NCBI GenBank assembly: GCA_945862225.1 | Contig: CAMAXG010000006.1 | Span: forward strand, 1 to 32,324 | DNA: 32,324 nucleotides | Source of the DNA: Thermoflexus hugenholtzii JAD2 | GTDB lineage: Bacteria; Chloroflexota; Limnocylindria; Limnocylindrales; Limnocylindraceae | Direction of reading: 5' to 3' | Part shown: positions 8,552 to 17,027 of the stretch, in pieces | Numbering within the stretch: the first letter of the stretch is position 1 | Layout: each line of letters starts with the position of its first letter | The notes under the pieces: generated by a model | What the model saw: only the letters and a program-made list of their open reading frames with translations | Database searches by the model: none | Told to the model about the DNA's origin: nothing | Made by a program: the position numbers and the translations under genes

Positions 8552-9226
8552 CTATCCGCGACGATCGTGGCGAGCGCCACGCAGCCGAGCGAGAAGCCCG
8601 AGTCGCCACGCGCCAAGCAACAGCAGCGCTGGAACGCCAACGACCAGCAGCAGCGTGTCGAGCGGCTTCAGCCACTCCTTCACCTGCTCCCAGTTCTGGC
8701 CGAGCGCAGCACCACCACCAATAAGGGCGGTGTTCCAGAGCAGCGAGCCAGCGGCACTATAGAGAAGGAAGCGACCGAGCGGCATGCGGGCGATGCCAGC
8801 GGGGAACGAGATGGCGGTGCGCAGCAGTGGAATGAAGCGGCTCCAGAAGACGATCTTGCCGCCGTGCCGCGCGAAGAAGGCGTCGGCGCGGTCGAGGTCG
8901 ACGGGGTCGATGCGCACGATTCGGCCGAAGCGGTTCAGCAGCGGTCGGCCGCCATAGGCGCCAATGGCGTAGGCGCCCCAGGTGCCGACCAGGCCGCCCA
9001 GGGTGGCGGCGGCGATGGTGGGGAGCAGAAGCCAGCGCCCGCCGGTGAGCGGCTCGACCGCCGTGGGGTCGGCCACCAGGAAGCCCGCGAAGGGGAGGAT
9101 GAACTCGCTCGGCACGGGGAAGCTCGAGGCATCGACCGCCATGGCGATCGCCACGCCGAGGTAGCCGACCGCCTCGTACATGCTCGTGATCAGGGGGATC
9201 AGGAACTCGTCTAGCCAACTCAACAT
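8552..9226 (-). CDS. DedA family membrane protein (VTT/SNARE-associated domain)
   Basis: A 224-residue multi-pass membrane protein. It has the DedA signatures: SSFPVPSEFILPFAGFL in the first re-entrant region (about residues 34-51) and FWSRFIPLLRTAISFPAGIARM (about 126-147), with the conserved arginines. DedA proteins include flippases for undecaprenyl phosphate or phosphatidylethanolamine and help maintain the proton-motive force. It is the first gene of the minus-strand run. CACGAT ends six bases before the ATG, one mismatch from the TANNNT leaderless pattern seen elsewhere. Confidence 0.92.
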   Translation of the reverse strand: MLSWLDEFLIPLITSMYEAVGYLGVAIAMAVDASSFPVPSEFILPFAGFLVADPTAVEPLTGGRWLLLPTIAAATLGGLVGTWGAYAIGAYGGRPLLNRFGRIVRIDPVDLDRADAFFARHGGKIVFWSRFIPLLRTAISFPAGIARMPLGRFLLYSAAGSLLWNTALIGGGAALGQNWEQVKEWLKPLDTLLLVVGVPALLLLGAWRLGLLARLRGARHDRRG

Positions 9227-9254
9227 GCCCTGATCGTGCCAGAGTTCCGCCCGC

Positions 9255-9260
9255 TATGAT
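9255..9260 (+). promoter_or_regulatory. Leaderless -10 element (TATGAT) before the 108-residue membrane protein
   Basis: TATGAT, close to the bacterial -10 consensus, ends six bases before the ATG at 9267. It lies in the 40-base gap between divergent starts. Confidence 0.65.
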
Positions 9261-9266
9261 TGCGCC

Positions 9267-9593
9267 ATGGATATGTTCACGCTCCCGTTCCTTCACCCAG
9301 CCGAGTTCTTCATCTCGCTGGCGATCGGCGGTGCCTTTGTCTACGTCTTCCAGAAGGCGGCGATGAGCTCTGAGCAGCGCGAGACCCCGTGGGTTCGTCG
9401 CTTCGTGACCGGCCCCAACGGCAAGGTGCTGTGGGGCGTGGCCTGGCTCGTGTGGGCGGTTGGCTTCGGCCTGCTGCTCGGCACCTTCACCGACAAGACC
9501 GCCGAATCACCATATGGCGCGGTCGGCCTCGTCGCCCTCTTCTCGGGATTCTTCGTGATGATGGGCTTCATCTGGGCCACGATCGGCGAATAG
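9267..9593 (+). CDS. Small three-helix membrane protein, function unknown
   Basis: A 108-residue protein with three hydrophobic segments (about residues 10-29, 50-70 and 80-104) separated by a charged loop with SSEQRETPWVRR. No signal peptide and no recognised family. It is transcribed from a leaderless TATGAT promoter and is followed after five bases by the secreted protease gene, which therefore probably shares its transcript. Confidence 0.7.
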   Translation: MDMFTLPFLHPAEFFISLAIGGAFVYVFQKAAMSSEQRETPWVRRFVTGPNGKVLWGVAWLVWAVGFGLLLGTFTDKTAESPYGAVGLVALFSGFFVMMGFIWATIGE

Positions 9594-9598
9594 CCACC

Positions 9599-12322
9599 AT
9601 GTTGCACCGCCTACCTGCCGCCGTGATGGCGGCACTTTTTATCTTCGGCGCCATCGCAGCCCCAGCACCCGCACGCGCCACATCGACACAAATAACAGCC
9701 GCACCTGAACCATTCGATTCACTCACCGTGCGCTTCGCCTACAACACCACCGTCGGCACGGCGGTGAGCGACGACGGCAAGACGCGCGAGATCCAACTGC
9801 GACCTGGCCAAGATGCAGAGACGGCACTCGCAGCATGGGAGCAGGCACCCGGTGTCGTTGGTGTCATTCCTGATCTGCAAGCCTTCCCGGTCATCGATCC
9901 GATCGATCCGTTCTACGCGTCGCAGTGGGACATGCACGTACCGACTGCGGGGAAAGATGGCGCTGCAAATGTTCTGCCAGCATGGAGCAACGCAACAGGT
10001 GCAGGAGCAGTTGTCGCGATCATCGATACCGGAAGCACCGCTCATCCGGATCTTGTTGCCAATACACCAGAAGGTTGGGGCGTTGACATGGTTGAGGACG
10101 CCGCAGGCGCCCGTGATGGGAATGGTCGTGATACTGACCCAACCGATGAGGGTGATTGGTATAGCTACACGGATAGCGCTGGAAAAACGTACTGGAAGTA
10201 TTCCTCATGGCATGGCACGCATGTCGCTGGAACGATTGGCGCCGCGCAAAACAACATCGGGGTGAGCGGTGTGGCGCCCAACGTTTCAATTTTCCATGTG
10301 CGCGTGTGCCACTCCGGCGGCTGCTGGTTCAACGACATTATTGACGGAATTCGCTGGGCTGCTGGCCTCACCACCACGTGGGACGGCCAGCAGTGGAGCA
10401 ACTACGGCCTTGCCGTTAACGCGCACCCGGCAGACGTCATCAACTTGTCGCTTGGTGGCGTCGGCGCGTGCTTTCCAGCGCTGCAAAATGCAATCACAGC
10501 GGCGCGTGCAGCTGGAACAGTTGTGGTGACGGCGGCAGGAAACAACACGATTGATGCGGCGAGGTTTCTGCCAGCAAACTGCAACGACACGGTGACCGTC
10601 GCGGCGACGGGCCGCGTTGGCGGGCTCGCTGGATACTCTAACTTCGGAAGCAGCATCGACATTGCTGCACCGGGTGGTGACATGCCACGTGATTCTGGAG
10701 TTCTCTCCACGATTGCTACAGGGGCAACAACACTCACCGGCTATGGCTACACGAACTACCAAGGCACGAGCATGGCGGCACCGCACGTTGCTGGCGTTGC
10801 AGCGCTTGTTGCAAGCCTGCACCCAACATGGGGCCCAGATGAAATTGAAGCGGCAATCTACGCGGGGGCTCGGCCATTCCCGGCCGACTCGCTTCGGCCC
10901 TGTGTCACAACAAGCGAAACCCCAACGGGAAGCCAGCGTCAATGCGGCGCAGGGCTATTGGATGCGGTCGGTGCGCTCAACATGGCGCAACCAACGTTAA
11001 CCATCACTGCACCAGATCGTCTTGCGGCTGGTGAGACCGCAACCGTTTCGGCAGCGAGTGATCTGCCTGGCATCGTCACGCTGGCGGTTGCGAGTGCAAC
11101 CGCGGCAAACTGCACCTTGGACGGCAGCACACTCACCGCCACCCAGACAGGAACCTGCACCCTCAACGCCGCAACACCAGCTACCGCCGACCACGTAGCG
11201 GCTAGTGCAACGTTCCATGTGACGGTCACCGGCACGCCGCAATCAATCAACTTCGGCGTTGGTCCACTGCTTACAGAGGGGGATGTGCCGTTCGGCACCA
11301 CCCCACCAGAACTCACCGCCACAGCCAGCTCGGGTCTTCCTGTGAGCTATGAGATCAGCACGCCGACCATTTGCGAGGCGCTGGCCCCAGATGGTCTCGT
11401 CAACGCTTGGCGCTTGCGCCTACTGAACGTGGGGACCTGCACCGTGCTCGCTACCCAGGCGGGGAGCACGGTCTACGAGCGCGCGACCTCAATTAGCCGC
11501 AGTTTCACCATCGTGCAAGGGAGCCAAACGATTGGGCTTGACGTCCTGACCGATCGCACCTTTGACCCGACCGCTCTGCAGGCCTTGCCGAGCCGCAGTA
11601 GCGCCGGCCTGCCACTCAACTACTCGGGCCTCTCGAGCAGCGTGTGCGATCCGCGCTTTAACGGCACCGGCTTTGAGCTCCACCTCCTTACACCGGGGAC
11701 CTGCACGATTCGCGCAGAGCAAGAGGGAACGAGCACCTATCGTGCGGCCGATTCGGTGACCCGAACGTTCGAGGTGCTCAAGCTGACGCAGACGCCGCTC
11801 ATCTTTGACGCGGGCCCCAGTTTCCACGTGGTCAAAAGCTCGAGTGGCTATGGGAGCGGTGGCGGCAGTTCCAGTGCGCCGTTCGTTGTAACGAGCTTGA
11901 CCCCAACAAAATGCTCCGTCAGCGGGCGCACGATTCGCTACCTCGCGACAGGCACCTGCATCTTGCAAGGCTCGAAGGCGGGTGACGTGTGGCACCAGCC
12001 CGCATACAAAACGATTCGCGTTACCGTCTTCGCCCCGGCACGGTCGACGGTTACGCCACGCATTCGACAGGTGGGGAAGATCGTGTACGGCACGCGTGGC
12101 ACCTGGGTCGGTAGCCCAACGCCAAGCTACAAGTACCAGTGGTACAGCTGCACCACTGCACGGCGCACGAGGTGCAGTGTGATCAGCGGCGCCACGTCGG
12201 TAAACCTGAAGGTCTCCAGCAAGATTGTTGGCAAATATGCCTTCTTGCGCGTCACCATGTACCAATACGGGAGCGAGCGCGCGCGACGTGACTCGAACGT
12301 TATTAGAATCTCCGCAAGATAA
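9599..12322 (+). CDS. Secreted subtilisin-like serine protease (peptidase S8) with C-terminal Ig-like repeats
   Basis: A 907-residue protein. A signal peptide (about residues 1-26, ending APARA) is followed by a short propeptide-like segment. The S8 domain (about 130-455) has the complete catalytic set: D143 in IIDTG, H205 in HGTHVAG, oxyanion N315 in AAGNN, and S391 in GTSMAAPHVAG. After it come an Ig-like segment (about 463-545), then two or three related repeats of roughly 90 residues, each with a cysteine pair and a GTCT(I/L)xA segment, and a final domain with YKYQWYSC. Such tails bind or span the cell envelope. The open frame extends to 9389, but that part overlaps the upstream gene and only the ATG at 9599 gives a signal peptide. 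There is no C-terminal anchor, so it is probably released or wall-associated. Confidence 0.92.
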   Translation: MLHRLPAAVMAALFIFGAIAAPAPARATSTQITAAPEPFDSLTVRFAYNTTVGTAVSDDGKTREIQLRPGQDAETALAAWEQAPGVVGVIPDLQAFPVIDPIDPFYASQWDMHVPTAGKDGAANVLPAWSNATGAGAVVAIIDTGSTAHPDLVANTPEGWGVDMVEDAAGARDGNGRDTDPTDEGDWYSYTDSAGKTYWKYSSWHGTHVAGTIGAAQNNIGVSGVAPNVSIFHVRVCHSGGCWFNDIIDGIRWAAGLTTTWDGQQWSNYGLAVNAHPADVINLSLGGVGACFPALQNAITAARAAGTVVVTAAGNNTIDAARFLPANCNDTVTVAATGRVGGLAGYSNFGSSIDIAAPGGDMPRDSGVLSTIATGATTLTGYGYTNYQGTSMAAPHVAGVAALVASLHPTWGPDEIEAAIYAGARPFPADSLRPCVTTSETPTGSQRQCGAGLLDAVGALNMAQPTLTITAPDRLAAGETATVSAASDLPGIVTLAVASATAANCTLDGSTLTATQTGTCTLNAATPATADHVAASATFHVTVTGTPQSINFGVGPLLTEGDVPFGTTPPELTATASSGLPVSYEISTPTICEALAPDGLVNAWRLRLLNVGTCTVLATQAGSTVYERATSISRSFTIVQGSQTIGLDVLTDRTFDPTALQALPSRSSAGLPLNYSGLSSSVCDPRFNGTGFELHLLTPGTCTIRAEQEGTSTYRAADSVTRTFEVLKLTQTPLIFDAGPSFHVVKSSSGYGSGGGSSSAPFVVTSLTPTKCSVSGRTIRYLATGTCILQGSKAGDVWHQPAYKTIRVTVFAPARSTVTPRIRQVGKIVYGTRGTWVGSPTPSYKYQWYSCTTARRTRCSVISGATSVNLKVSSKIVGKYAFLRVTMYQYGSERARRDSNVIRISAR

Positions 12323-13612
12323 ATGGCGCGCGCCGTAACGATCACCAAGAACAACCCGCGCGACCTGCGCCTCGTAACCGCCGGGCAAGGCATCTCACTG
12401 ATTGGTGACTCCATCACGCAGCTCGCACTGCCGATCATGGCGGTCGACCTGCTTGGCGCCGACTCACTCGGCACCGGCTTCCTCGGCGCGGCATCAACGC
12501 TCGCATATCTCTTCATCGGGCTACAGGCTGGTGTCTGGGTAGATCGTTCGTCACGACGTGCGTATCTGCTCGCCGCCGACCTGGTGCGCGTGGTGCTGCT
12601 CCTCGCGATTCCACTTGCATACGTGCTCAACGTGCTCACGCTGCCGTTGCTCATCGTCATGCAGGTTGGACTTGGCGCTGCAACGGTTTTCTTTAACGTG
12701 GCGTGGCCGGCGTACATTCCGCGACTCGCGAGCGGCGTCACGCTGCTCAAGCTCAACGCACGTATGGCAATCATGGGCGAGGGCGCCGGTTTCGTTGGTC
12801 CAGGCCTCGCCGGCGCACTGATCAACATCTTCAGTGCCCCCTTTGTGTTGGTGGTGGATGCAATCACCTTTGCGGTGAGCTACGTCAGCCTACGGGCGAT
12901 TCGCACGCCAGAGCCTCCGTCGCCCAAGAAGCGGAACACTTTGGTGCACGACCTTAAGGAAGGCCTGCGCGAGCTCTGGATTCGACCGAATCTTCGACTC
13001 ATCACTCTTGAGGCGGTGAACGGCAACATCGCCTTTAGCGTGATGATTGGACAGGCGATCATCTTTCAGCGCATCGACCTAGGCTTCGAGCCTGCGCTGA
13101 TTGGCGCCGTTGCATCAGCAGGATTCCTGGGTGGGCTCTTCGGTAGCCTCTCAGCACCCTACCTGGTGAAGCGTGTGGGCTTCGGCCGACTCATGATCGT
13201 TGGCACTGCGCTCTTCGGTATCAACGAGTTCCTGCTACCCGCGGCGGCCTTTGTGCCGCGAGAGTTCGCGCCACTCTTCTCACTCGCCAACTTCTTCATT
13301 GGGGGCTACTTCCTGCTGATTTATGTGGTGCCGGTCACCACCTTCCGGCAGCAGGCGGTTCCCGACCGGCTGCTTGGGCGCGTGATGTCGATCAATCGCA
13401 CCCTTACCTGGGGCTTTGGCGCCACTTTCGGCTACCTGCTCGGTGGCGTGCTCGGCAACGCCTTCGGCCGACCCACCGCCCTCATCGTGGGCGCCGTGCT
13501 TCAGACCCTCGTCCCTCTGGTCATCTTCGGCTTCGCCCGAATCTGGCGCTACCCTACGATTGAATCGGCGGCGAAGTTTGACAATCGCGCTGCCGCCGCA
13601 GCAGAGAGGTAA
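12323..13612 (+). CDS. Major facilitator superfamily transporter (MFS_3/EntS-like)
   Basis: A 429-residue protein with about 12 hydrophobic segments. The N-terminus RLVTAGQGISLIGDSITQLALP is the typical first helix of drug/siderophore-type MFS exporters, and VWVDRSSRRAYLLAADLVR matches the DRxxRR loop between helices 2 and 3. Symport or export substrate cannot be told. The ATG follows the protease stop codon with no gap. A TAGAAT at 12304-12309, inside the end of the protease gene, could give a transcript with a very short leader. Confidence 0.9.
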   Translation: MARAVTITKNNPRDLRLVTAGQGISLIGDSITQLALPIMAVDLLGADSLGTGFLGAASTLAYLFIGLQAGVWVDRSSRRAYLLAADLVRVVLLLAIPLAYVLNVLTLPLLIVMQVGLGAATVFFNVAWPAYIPRLASGVTLLKLNARMAIMGEGAGFVGPGLAGALINIFSAPFVLVVDAITFAVSYVSLRAIRTPEPPSPKKRNTLVHDLKEGLRELWIRPNLRLITLEAVNGNIAFSVMIGQAIIFQRIDLGFEPALIGAVASAGFLGGLFGSLSAPYLVKRVGFGRLMIVGTALFGINEFLLPAAAFVPREFAPLFSLANFFIGGYFLLIYVVPVTTFRQQAVPDRLLGRVMSINRTLTWGFGATFGYLLGGVLGNAFGRPTALIVGAVLQTLVPLVIFGFARIWRYPTIESAAKFDNRAAAAAER

Positions 13613-13617
13613 CCACC

Positions 13618-13779
13618 ATGTGCCATGAGATTGCCTGCGCCCGCTGCGGTAAGCCAACCTGGGAGGGGTGTGGCGAGCACATTGAGTACGCCCTGAAGGG
13701 CGTGCCGCTTGACGAGCGTTGCACCTGCCCGCGGCTACCCGTAGCGGTCGAGCCGAAGCCGACCGGTCGCACCGCTTAA
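13618..13779 (+). CDS. 53-residue zinc-ribbon-like small protein
   Basis: A short gene between the MFS and glycosyltransferase genes. It encodes 53 residues with CARCGKPTWEGCGEH near the start and RCTC later, giving a C-x2-C ... C-x-x-H ... C-x-C arrangement that would bind one zinc ion. The pattern C-x-x-CGK-x-TW-x-GCG-x-H is one I associate with widespread small uncharacterised bacterial proteins. A GAGAGGT Shine-Dalgarno sequence lies about seven bases before the ATG, the stop of the previous gene is five bases upstream, and the next start is three bases after its stop, all as expected for a real operon member. Function unknown. Confidence 0.72.
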   Translation: MCHEIACARCGKPTWEGCGEHIEYALKGVPLDERCTCPRLPVAVEPKPTGRTA

Positions 13780-13782
13780 CTC

Positions 13783-15615
13783 GTGGCCATACACCTCAGC
13801 ACACTCCCGCGCACAACGAAGCGCCTGGTGCTGCGCACCGCCCGACTCACGAAGGCGAAGCTGCTGGGGGAGGCGAAGCGCTTCTATCGCAGCTACGTCT
13901 CCAAAACGGCGCTCAAGCACACCGTTGAGCGCACCACCACCACCGAAGGGCCGGCCGGCGTTGCAATCGTGGCGCTCTATCCGCGCGGACCCCTGCTTGC
14001 ATCTGTCACGCGCCTGATCAGCACGCTTGTCGACGAGGGGTATCACGTGATCGCCGTCGTGAACAAGAGTCGCCTCGCCCCTGCGTGGATTACCGCCCTG
14101 TCACAGCTGAACATCACGCTGCTGAGTCGCCCCAACGTTGGTCGTGACTTTGGTGCGTACAAGGTCGGCTACCTATTTGCAGAAACCCACGGGCTTCTCG
14201 CAACAGCAAAGCACCTGCTCTTCGCGAATGACAGCGTCTTCTATGGGCCGCGCTCACAGGCGTTCATCAGCGATTTGCTCAAAGATGAGCACGTCTGGAC
14301 AGCAATGTTCGTAAGCAACCAGATTGATACGCATGCCCAGAGCTTCTTCCAGCGTTTTAGCAGCGAGCAGTTCCTGCACAGCGCATTCAAAAAGTTCTGG
14401 CACACCTACTACCCATCGGAAGAGCGGAACCACACGATCCAGAAGGGCGAGATCAGACTCTCTACCACGCTCACCGCGCTGGAGTACACACCGCACGCCT
14501 ATGTCACCGCTGACCGCGTGCTGTCCAACAGCGCGTTCGGTGACTTCACCGAGAACGAGAAGCACAACATCCGCCATGTGGCCATCGCGCGGCGCACAGC
14601 ACAGCTCTCACTAGAGCGACATCAGCTTGAGACACTCATGCGAGCGCAATATCACACGTCAAATATCACCCACGTGCAGGGGACGCTCACCTCGCGCGTA
14701 CTTGGTGCCCCCATGAAGCTCGACATACTCACGCTCTACGTGACGCAGGAGGCGGTGCGTGACGCGCTGACCGCACTCGGCACCCCGCCAGATGAGACGC
14801 TCGCAACCCTTACGTTCATGGTTACTTCGCAGAACAAGCGCAGTGCGCAAACTGTGCGCAGCCTACATTCGCTGATGAGCGCACTGCACCACACTCTTGC
14901 GCCGCGCACCTACCTCGAGGTGGGCGTTTTCACAGGGAACAGCCTCAAGCTTGCAACCTGCCCAGCGGTTGGCATTGACCCCGCGCCACAGGTGACACAA
15001 CCCCTACCCGCCACCGCACGGGTGATCACAAGCACCGGCGACGACTTCTTTGCGCAGTCACGCCCGCTCGAGAGCGTGTTCCCCACCAGTGCCCCGCGAC
15101 GCGGAGACGGCGAACTCTTCGCCGAACTCGCGCTCATCGACGGCATGCACCACGCCGAGTTTGCCTTGCGGGACTTCATGAACATCGAGCGCAACTCCGC
15201 GCCGTGGAGCGTGATCGTGTTTGACGATGCGCTTCCCGAGAACCCCGAGCAGGCGCTCCGTATCCGTGCCACCAGCAGCTGGACGGGTGACGTTTTCCGC
15301 GTGGAGCAGGTGCTCAAGAGGTATCGACCTGACCTTGTGACCCTGCGCGTGGACACCGCCACCGGTGCACTCCTGGTATTCGGCCTAAACCACCTCGACC
15401 AGCGACTCACCACCTCGTACGAGCAGATCGTTGCTGAGTACGTGCAGCCCGACCCGCAGGTCGTTCCCGACGAGGTGCTCCGCCGCGATGGGGTCATCTC
15501 CATCGACGCCCTGATTCAGAGCGGCGTGCTCGAAGTAATTCGTACCGCTCGCGAGCAGAAGGCCTCGAGCGAGTGGGTCGCCCACGCGGTGCGCGCGAGG
15601 CTTAGCGGACAGTAG
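13783..15615 (+). CDS. Two-domain protein: RgpF-like glycosyltransferase fused to a class I SAM methyltransferase
   Basis: A 610-residue protein starting at a GTG three bases after the previous stop. The N-terminal half (about residues 45-250) resembles rhamnan synthesis protein F: VALYPRG, the motif GRDFGAY at 120-126 and FANDSVFYGP from 147, which in RgpF-type enzymes form the nucleotide-sugar site. The second half (about 365-560) is a Methyltransf_24-like Rossmann domain: YLEVGVFTGNS at 377-387 is the SAM-binding loop, AVGIDPAP follows, and LALIDGMHH and VIVFDDALPEN are the acidic strands. Together they suggest an enzyme that extends and methylates a cell-surface glycan in one polypeptide. 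Sugar and acceptor are unknown. The domain boundary is inferred, not measured. Confidence 0.75.
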   Translation: MAIHLSTLPRTTKRLVLRTARLTKAKLLGEAKRFYRSYVSKTALKHTVERTTTTEGPAGVAIVALYPRGPLLASVTRLISTLVDEGYHVIAVVNKSRLAPAWITALSQLNITLLSRPNVGRDFGAYKVGYLFAETHGLLATAKHLLFANDSVFYGPRSQAFISDLLKDEHVWTAMFVSNQIDTHAQSFFQRFSSEQFLHSAFKKFWHTYYPSEERNHTIQKGEIRLSTTLTALEYTPHAYVTADRVLSNSAFGDFTENEKHNIRHVAIARRTAQLSLERHQLETLMRAQYHTSNITHVQGTLTSRVLGAPMKLDILTLYVTQEAVRDALTALGTPPDETLATLTFMVTSQNKRSAQTVRSLHSLMSALHHTLAPRTYLEVGVFTGNSLKLATCPAVGIDPAPQVTQPLPATARVITSTGDDFFAQSRPLESVFPTSAPRRGDGELFAELALIDGMHHAEFALRDFMNIERNSAPWSVIVFDDALPENPEQALRIRATSSWTGDVFRVEQVLKRYRPDLVTLRVDTATGALLVFGLNHLDQRLTTSYEQIVAEYVQPDPQVVPDEVLRRDGVISIDALIQSGVLEVIRTAREQKASSEWVAHAVRARLSGQ

Positions 15616-15630
15616 CCACAGAGAACGTCG

Positions 15631-15972
15631 CTAGGCGCGCGCCGGCCCCTCGCCGTACTTGTTGGCGCCAGCGTCAGAGGCCCGCACCAACCAGTAGAAG
15701 AGCACTGGGATTCCGATGATGGTGAAGACGATCAAGAACCACCAGCCGCTGCGACCCACGTCGTGCAGGCGTCGAACCAGCAGCGCCAGTCCTGGCAGGA
15801 AGAAGGCGAGCGAGGCAAGGTTCCCCAAGGTGCCGCCGTACGTGTCGGCCGCAGCCGTAACGAGCACCGTAAACAGGTAGAACCACCAATACTCAGACCG
15901 GCTGGCCCGCCCCGTGATCTGGGCATAGGCCGCTGTGGTCATGTTGCGCTTTACCGCACTAAAGAAATCCAT
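15631..15972 (-). CDS. DUF805 family membrane protein
   Basis: A 113-residue protein with about four hydrophobic segments and both DUF805 signatures: GRASRSEYWWF (residues 21-31) and RRLHDVGRSGWW (67-78). Function of the family is unknown; these are small inner-membrane proteins found in most phyla. An AGGGGG Shine-Dalgarno sequence precedes the ATG, and it lies eight bases after the 56-residue membrane protein gene, so the two form an operon. Its GC content looks like that of the surrounding core genes, higher than in the protease gene upstream. Confidence 0.9.
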   Translation of the reverse strand: MDFFSAVKRNMTTAAYAQITGRASRSEYWWFYLFTVLVTAAADTYGGTLGNLASLAFFLPGLALLVRRLHDVGRSGWWFLIVFTIIGIPVLFYWLVRASDAGANKYGEGPARA

Positions 15973-15980
15973 GGTGCCCC

Positions 15981-16151
15981 CTACTTCGAATCTGGCGAAA
16001 ACACACCGATCAGAAGTCTATACCCACCGTAGATCATTGCTCCCCACATAATGAAATACGACCCGCCGTTTGCGGCGGATTCGTACGTGTAAAGCGTGAT
16101 CATTCCACCACCAATAAGCCAGATGAGTCCCCATTTAATGTCGTTGTTCAC
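15981..16151 (-). CDS. 56-residue membrane protein with two predicted helices
   Basis: A short gene starting at a GTG with a very good GGGAGG Shine-Dalgarno sequence five bases upstream. It encodes two hydrophobic segments (about residues 6-22 and 31-50) separated by a short Tyr/Asn/Gly loop; the second contains YFIMWGAMIYGGYRLLIG, a Gly-rich pattern common in small membrane proteins found with DUF805-type genes. The coding frame is open for all 57 codons and the stop lies eight bases before DUF805. It begins 21 bases after the protease stop, so it is likely co-transcribed with it. Function unknown. Confidence 0.7.
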   Translation of the reverse strand: MNNDIKWGLIWLIGGGMITLYTYESAANGGSYFIMWGAMIYGGYRLLIGVFSPDSK

Positions 16152-16172
16152 AGTAACCTCCCATGAATGTTG

Positions 16173-17027
16173 TCAGTTTGCATTTGTCGAGTCTAACTTC
16201 ACTGATACAGTGCGCCGCTGACCGCCACGCAACACCTCAACCTTTGCCGAACCGGTACCAAATAACGCGCAGAGTTCATACCAAATGTCAATTCGTCGGC
16301 TCACCTGAGAACCATTGAATTTTGTCACGACGTCGCCTTTTACCAAGCCTCTCTTCTCGTCCGCAGTGCGGACAATCTTCACAAACTGCGAACCGGTTGC
16401 GGAGAAGTCTTCAAGAAGGGACACCCCAAGACGAGCTCGCTTTAACGTCGTTTGCTTACGAAGGTGTGGAATGACGAACTTGATCATCTCCGCGGAAACC
16501 GCGTAGTTGATGCCCTGCATCGCGCCACCCAAAAACGGCATGCCAATGACCTCGCCACGAAGGTTCAGCAGCGGGCCACCTGAGTTCCCAGGATTGATAA
16601 CCGCATCTGTCTGCAATACATGTTCGAACAATCGGCCATCTGGACCGTAGGCCGCTCTTGCCAGCCCACTGACAACCCCGCGTGTGACGGTATTGATCAA
16701 GCCGCCCGGTGAACCAATGGCAACACACGCCTCCCCGAGGGAGACGTTTTTCTGGAGCGATAGCTTTGGCGCCGTAGAATCGCAGTAGAGTAATGCAAGA
16801 TCTACCTCCTCAGCAGTTCCAAGTATTCGTGCATTGAATACTTTCTCATTGCAGCGCACCTTAACGGAGTCATGAGCTGCGTCGTTAATCACATGGAAGT
16901 TTGTAATGAACAACTTTGGTCCAACGCAGAAACCACTCCCAGTTCCAGAAGAGGTAATGACATACGCAGTGGATGGCAGCGCTGCTGCCACAACCTGTTC
17001 GACGCTCTTGAGTCGTTTGGTAACCAT
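16173..17027 (-). CDS. HtrA/DegP-like trypsin-fold serine protease with PDZ domain, no signal peptide
   Basis: A 284-residue protein. The protease domain (about 10-190) has the full triad: H45 in TNFHV, D76 in EVDLAL, and S149 in GNSGGPL. The C-terminal part (about 200-280) looks like one PDZ domain, with RLGVSL, GLVKGDVVTKFNG and a closing VEVLRGGQRRTVSVKL. Unlike usual HtrA proteins there is no signal peptide or membrane anchor; the N-terminus MVTKRLKSVEQVVAAALPST runs straight into the domain, so the enzyme is probably cytoplasmic. Its ATG overlaps the stop of the YbjN-like gene (ATGA), so the two are translationally coupled. The coding sequence is AT-richer than most neighbours (24 of 60 GC in the line beginning 16861). 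Confidence 0.9.
   Translation of the reverse strand: MVTKRLKSVEQVVAAALPSTAYVITSSGTGSGFCVGPKLFITNFHVINDAAHDSVKVRCNEKVFNARILGTAEEVDLALLYCDSTAPKLSLQKNVSLGEACVAIGSPGGLINTVTRGVVSGLARAAYGPDGRLFEHVLQTDAVINPGNSGGPLLNLRGEVIGMPFLGGAMQGINYAVSAEMIKFVIPHLRKQTTLKRARLGVSLLEDFSATGSQFVKIVRTADEKRGLVKGDVVTKFNGSQVSRRIDIWYELCALFGTGSAKVEVLRGGQRRTVSVKLDSTNAN

Noticed and set aside
8444-9214. Plus-strand open frame of 256 codons opposite DedA
   Set aside because: It is a Glu/Gly/Gln-rich low-complexity shadow; DedA signatures are on the minus strand.
9389-9598. N-terminal extension of the S8 protease
   Set aside because: It overlaps the small membrane protein in another frame and would bury the signal peptide.
16063-16078. 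Perfect hairpin CCGCCG-TTTG-CGGCGG
   Set aside because: It lies within the coding sequence of the 56-residue protein (Ala-Ala-Asn-Gly codons) and has no T-run, so it is probably a codon effect.
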